NCBI RefSeq assembly: GCF_030063285.1
Contig: NZ_JASISU010000005.1
Coordinates: 122,991-186,990, forward strand
Direction: 5' to 3'
DNA length: 64,000 nucleotides
Origin: Pseudarthrobacter sp. PS3-L1
Lineage (GTDB): Bacteria > Actinomycetota > Actinomycetes > Actinomycetales > Micrococcaceae
How positions within the stretch are numbered: position 1 is the first letter of the stretch; the number at the start of each line of letters is the position of its first letter. The notes beneath the pieces are model-generated. The model did not search any database, was not told the DNA's origin, and worked only from the letters and a program-made list of their open reading frames with translations. Below are positions 60,933 to 64,000 of this stretch, piece after piece. The translations under genes were made by a program, and so were the position numbers.

Positions 60933-61742
60933 TCAAGCAACCATTCCCATTTGTTCCGGGGTAGATACTTCACGCTTACCGGTGGGTGTTTCGAGGTACA
61001 CACGAAGGACATCGGCTGCGGTGTAGAGGGACCGCTTGGAGCCGACGTCGCATGCTACGGGTTCTAGTTTCCCCCGGTAGACCCATTGGTCAACTTTGCT
61101 GGTGTTGACTTTCGCGTGGCCACCGGCTTTGAGTGCCCGGATGATGCGGGGGAGGAATGTTGCTACGTGCCATGATTCGCTGATGAGCCATAGCTGGTAT
61201 GCCTTGACATTGAATGGGCTTCGGCACCAGTCGCATTTGCCGGTGTGGTCACCGAGTCTGGCGGTGAGTGTTCCGGGGCATTCGGTGTGCATGCAGGGTC
61301 CGAGTGTTATGCGTTCGGTGGTTCTGTCTGTGGCGCGGCGGCAGGCGTTGAGGGATTCTCTTAGTTCCCGCATGAGGTCACCGGCCCAGTCTTGGGTGCG
61401 GATTTGTGGCATGAGGGTGAAGAGGTTTGCGGCGGTGGCTGCTGGGGTTTGTGTCTTTTTGGTGGGCTGCATGTGGTCTAGCCAACCTTGGAGTACTGCG
61501 GCGAGTTGGTCGGCGTTTTCGAGGGCGTCGAAGTTGCAGGGTTCTGATGGGGTGGAGTGCCCGGTGGTGCCGAGGGTGCTGGTGCCGACGTCGAGGCGGG
61601 CGGCTGTGACGGCGAGGTTTGCCCATACGTCGGGGACGTCGCGTAGGAGTCCGCGTAGTTTGTCTGTGCAGGTGTGGCAGAGGGTGATTCCTGGTGCGTT
61701 GGTGGGGTGTTCCCCGCCGGTGCACTGGTGCTGCTCTGCCAT
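60933..61742 (-). CDS. phage zinc-finger and HTH-containing protein
   Basis: 269 residues. Two Cys-rich modules (LCHTCTDKLRGLLRDVP; CPGTL...GKCDWCRSPF) are followed by a C-terminal segment (VNTSKVDQWVYRGKLEP and LYTAADVLRVYLE) that resembles a MerR/excisionase-like winged helix. Similar proteins lie upstream of actinophage terminase genes. DNA binding in packaging or late control is possible; no function is shown. Confidence 0.65.
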   Translation of the reverse strand: MAEQHQCTGGEHPTNAPGITLCHTCTDKLRGLLRDVPDVWANLAVTAARLDVGTSTLGTTGHSTPSEPCNFDALENADQLAAVLQGWLDHMQPTKKTQTPAATAANLFTLMPQIRTQDWAGDLMRELRESLNACRRATDRTTERITLGPCMHTECPGTLTARLGDHTGKCDWCRSPFNVKAYQLWLISESWHVATFLPRIIRALKAGGHAKVNTSKVDQWVYRGKLEPVACDVGSKRSLYTAADVLRVYLETPTGKREVSTPEQMGMVA

Positions 61743-61812
61743 GTGTTTTCCCCTACTGTTTGCGACGCGTACTAGTACTTATTCTAGCAAATGAGAGGCG
61801 TTTTGCTGGGTA

Positions 61813-62247
61813 TCACAGCGCCCATTCCTGACGGTAATCCGGGTGCGAGGAGTACACGGAGGAGAGGGCTTCGAGGATCGGCATGCCGAGTTTTCCGCCA
61901 TCTGTCAGGTTGAAGTTCTCGCACTTGTTGGCCCTGATCTCGCCTTCCGAGCATCCGCATCCCCACTCGCTGTCTATTTCAACTGCGTAGTAGAACTGGG
62001 AGTCAATGAGCTTCCGTTTCGCGGCGCACTCGGCAAGGACACGGGCAGAGTCATGGCGGGCAATGTGTGCAATCACATCACTGTCCTCCCCGCCAACAAC
62101 TTCACGCTTGCCCTCAGCTCTAATTGTGTACCACTCATCTTCATGATTTGATACGGCCGTCCAGATTGCCCCCCATCCAAACGAGGCAAGTTTTGCAAGC
62201 TCTTCGTCTTCCGCGATCCTGGCTTCCAAGAATTCGGTGATGGTCAT
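61813..62247 (-). CDS. DUF6221 family protein
   Basis: 144 residues: TITEFLEARIAEDEELAK at the N-terminus, HIARHDSARVLAECAAKRKLID in the middle and YSSHPDYRQEW at the C-terminus, which are the DUF6221 signature elements frequent in actinophages and streptomycetes. Several central Cys (GCGCSEGE, NKCEN) may bind metal. The start overlaps the upstream HGG-motif gene stop by 4 bases. Function unknown. Confidence 0.8.
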   Translation of the reverse strand: MTITEFLEARIAEDEELAKLASFGWGAIWTAVSNHEDEWYTIRAEGKREVVGGEDSDVIAHIARHDSARVLAECAAKRKLIDSQFYYAVEIDSEWGCGCSEGEIRANKCENFNLTDGGKLGMPILEALSSVYSSHPDYRQEWAL

Positions 62248-62897
62248 GAGTCGTTGCCTCCTGCGAGTAGGCGTAGCTGTTGGGGGACGATGGTGGGTAC
62301 TAGGGCTTGCTGTTCTGGGGTGAGGCCGAGCGCGGCGAGGATGCGTTTGATGACGTCCGCAACGAGGGCTCCTTGGTCTTCTGCGAGTTTGATCTTGCGT
62401 TCTTCGATCCCGGCGCGGAGGGCGAGTGCGCAGACCTTCGCGAGGTGGTCGCGTTCTTTGAGGTAGAGCTCGTACCAGATGGATGGTGCGGCTTTCTGCG
62501 TGGTCATGTCGACCATGCCTTGTGGGCCGATGCCTTCATCTTTCTGGGTGACACCCCAGACGAGGTCGTCGGCTTTGAGTTCTTGGACTTTGTCGCGTAG
62601 CCAGGCGACGTGGCCGGCGGTGTGGTGGATTTCGTTGAGGAGTGCTTTGCCGGGGTCGATGTCTTGGGGGAGTCCGAGGGTGCGGACGCCTTTGGTGAGT
62701 TGTTCGCGGGCTTCTGTTTCGGCCACACGTTTGGCTGCTGCAATTTTGGAGCGTGGGGATGCGCCGCCGTGACGCCTGCAACGGGTGGCACCGGCCATTG
62801 GCAGCATTTTGCAGGGAGTTCCGTCTTTCTTTTTCGCCCCGCAGATCAGCTTCCCGCCCACTACCTGCCCCGCCGCGTACCGTGGGTCAGTTGCCAT
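62244..62897 (-). CDS. HGG-motif phage protein, putative terminase small subunit
   Basis: 217 residues. The N-terminus has a compact zinc-like module (LICGAKKKDGTPCKMLPM, then ATRCRRHGGASP). A long helical part follows, with KALLNEIHHTAGHVAWLRDKV and PSIWYELYLKERDHLAKVCAL. Proteins with this HGG-S-P module precede terminase large-subunit genes in many actinophages and are often annotated as small terminase. The order here (two genes between) is compatible but not proof. Confidence 0.65.
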   Translation of the reverse strand: MATDPRYAAGQVVGGKLICGAKKKDGTPCKMLPMAGATRCRRHGGASPRSKIAAAKRVAETEAREQLTKGVRTLGLPQDIDPGKALLNEIHHTAGHVAWLRDKVQELKADDLVWGVTQKDEGIGPQGMVDMTTQKAAPSIWYELYLKERDHLAKVCALALRAGIEERKIKLAEDQGALVADVIKRILAALGLTPEQQALVPTIVPQQLRLLAGGNDS

Positions 62898-63123
62898 TGA
62901 GTCCGAGCCTTCCGGTGACTTCCTTAGCGAGGAGAGCTTTGTCGATCCCGTAGGTTCGCAAGGTGTCGGGGTCTTCGCCCAGTAGGGCCACTAGGGCTAC
63001 GTTGCGGGTCTCTTCAGCTAGGGCGAACGTTGCCATCGCGGTCATCATCTGGTCGGACATGTGGGTATTGCCGGTGATTGTGCTGACTGCCGTGTTGCCT
63101 GGTAGGCGCAAGTCTATGTTCAC
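62887..63123 (-). CDS. small phage protein, 78 aa
   Basis: 78 residues, MNIDLRLPGNTAVSTITGNTHMSDQMM at the N-terminus and DPDTLRTYGIDKALLAKEVTGR at the C-terminus. It is soluble. It overlaps the next gene by 11 bp and the previous by 4, forming part of a tightly packed early-type block. Function unknown. Confidence 0.6.
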   Translation of the reverse strand: MNIDLRLPGNTAVSTITGNTHMSDQMMTAMATFALAEETRNVALVALLGEDPDTLRTYGIDKALLAKEVTGRLGLNGN

Positions 63124-63350
63124 TGGTCCTCCTTGTATGCGTGGATGATGTGCCCGTCAGGGGTGATGCGCGTTTCGAGTGATTCTCTGATCCATTGCCG
63201 GTCGGCTTCGTCGCGTGGCGCTTCAGTTATGGTCGCTTGTCTGATGTGCCAGCCCGTGGTTCCTTGTCCGTAGCAGACGTAGTGGCTGTTGGGCCATTGG
63301 ATGTCGGGGTTGTTGTAGCAGACCTCAACGGTGCGAGGTGTGTTAGTCAT
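63120..63350 (-). CDS. small phage protein, 76 aa
   Basis: 76 residues with CYNNPDIQWPNSHYVCYGQG (two Cys) and an acidic remainder. The stop overlaps the next GTG by 4 bases. No known domain. Confidence 0.55.
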   Translation of the reverse strand: MTNTPRTVEVCYNNPDIQWPNSHYVCYGQGTTGWHIRQATITEAPRDEADRQWIRESLETRITPDGHIIHAYKEDQ

Positions 63351-63582
63351 GGATGGTTACCTCATCGTCTGGGTGTACGCGGATTTCGCCGGCGTGGAGG
63401 AACGCTAGGGAGAGGCTGGAGCGGCCCATAACCCGCCTCGGTACGGCCTCAATGAGTGCGCGTTCTTCGACGACGTCTGTTTCGGATTTGATGCCGATGA
63501 GGCGGTCGCTGATTTCTGTTCTTGGGGTTTTGAGTGTGACTCGTTCGCCTATGTGTCCCCAGCAGAGTTCTGATGCTTTCAT
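63343..63582 (-). CDS. small phage protein, 79 aa
   Basis: 79 residues from ATG 63582: MKASELCWGHIGERVTLKTP, then ISDRLIGIKSETDVVEE and VHPDDEVTIHD. The pattern of alternating strands suggests a small SH3-like or beta-barrel protein of the kind found in actinophage early regions. It overlaps the upstream gene by one base. Confidence 0.55.
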   Translation of the reverse strand: MKASELCWGHIGERVTLKTPRTEISDRLIGIKSETDVVEERALIEAVPRRVMGRSSLSLAFLHAGEIRVHPDDEVTIHD

Positions 63583-63866
63583 TAGGGCTCCTTCGGGTGC
63601 CATTTGAGGCTGATGTGGCCGTAGGGTCCGGGACGCCAGCCTGAGTGCATTTCGTAGGGTTCCAGTGAGTTCCCTTTGCGTTCAGTGGAGGAAAAATTGT
63701 TGCCTTCGGGGTGTGGTTCTTTGTCTGCTTCGGGCTTTGCTGGGGTGTTTGGTGGGTTGTGGTGGTGGCCTGTTCGCCATTGTTCTAGGGAGGCCCTTAC
63801 CTCTGGGGCGGTTCCTGACTCGACTTCGAGTGCTGCGCCGCACCCGCATTTTTCTGTTGCTTTCAT
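63582..63866 (-). CDS. small phage protein with Cys pair
   Basis: 94 residues from ATG 63866 (MKATEKCGCGAALEV). CGCG at the start and LEQWRTGHHHNPPN suggest a degenerate zinc-binding N-terminus; the C-terminal half is Pro/Glu-rich and disordered. It stops at the start of the next gene. Unknown function. Confidence 0.5.
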   Translation of the reverse strand: MKATEKCGCGAALEVESGTAPEVRASLEQWRTGHHHNPPNTPAKPEADKEPHPEGNNFSSTERKGNSLEPYEMHSGWRPGPYGHISLKWHPKEP

Positions 63867-63902
63867 GTGGTTCCTCAGTCGTTCGTGGTTGACCGGCAAA
63901 AA

Positions 63903-64000
63903 TCAGCCGGCAGGGGATTGGGTGGCTTCGAGTGCTGCCATGCCAGATACTTGGTGGCACATGAGTCCGGCGCGTTCCATGCAGCAGTGGCCTTCGTGGA
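63903..64000 (-). CDS. partial phage gene at right edge
   Basis: The minus frame is open from the window edge to the TGA at 63903-63905 and encodes HEGHCCMERAGLMCHQVSGM..., with Cys and His suggesting a zinc-finger-like domain. The start lies outside the window. Confidence 0.5.
   Translation of the reverse strand, partial: HEGHCCMERAGLMCHQVSGMAALEATQSPAG

Overview
The window looks like the chromosome of a high-GC Gram-positive bacterium of the Arthrobacter/Pseudarthrobacter type (Actinobacteria, Micrococcaceae). The left 35 kb carries ordinary actinobacterial housekeeping genes in typical order: rpsP-khpA-rimM-trmD-rplS-lepB-lepB-rnhB-DUF2469-yraN-comM-dprA-xerC; a type II fatty-acid cluster fasR-fabD-fabH-acpP-fabF; aceE; DUF3052-peroxiredoxin-sirtuin; tRNA-Val; gnd with a GntR regulator; cysK-cysE; msrA; Nif3; yaaA; and the RNase P RNA gene rnpB. 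The genus is inferred from gene families and order and is not proven.

Region 1-3.8 kb is accessory: an alpha/beta hydrolase fragment cut by the window edge, an amidohydrolase with a coupled small upstream ORF, a two-domain VOC dioxygenase behind a perfect 16-bp palindromic operator, and a GNAT remnant. Region 3.8-13.7 kb is the ribosome maturation, protein export and DNA-uptake block. Region 14.7-19.7 kb is the minus-strand fatty-acid operon with its PucR-type activator. Region 22.7-34.9 kb is mixed metabolism. It contains a microbial rhodopsin gene (retinal lysine and proton-pump DTE motif intact) divergent from a marR gene, with palindromic sites between them.

From about 35.3 kb to the right edge lies a long-tailed (siphovirus-type) prophage that starts just behind the 3' end of rnpB. 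Its structural genes run on the minus strand, so transcription reads from right to left: small early-type ORFs, HGG-motif protein (possible small terminase), DUF6221, zinc/HTH protein, large terminase, portal, MuF-type head protein, protease with a nested scaffold, decoration protein, major capsid protein, connectors, major tail protein, tail-assembly chaperones with a -1 frameshift, tape measure, distal tail and baseplate proteins, fibres, a large tailspike and a lysis cassette. Four small genes run against this direction on the plus strand: two HNH-AP2 endonucleases, a lipoprotein moron and a small Cys/His protein. Three of them sit directly behind -10-like boxes and may be leaderless. No integrase or repressor is in the window; both are expected beyond position 64000.

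The most interesting observations are the rhodopsin/MarR pair, the slippery heptamer in the tail chaperone gene, the in-frame scaffold start inside the protease gene, the tailspike combining SGNH-esterase and sialidase-like parts, the opposite-strand cargo genes, the repeated intrinsic terminators inside the late region, and an orphan promoter-operator near 27.25 kb.
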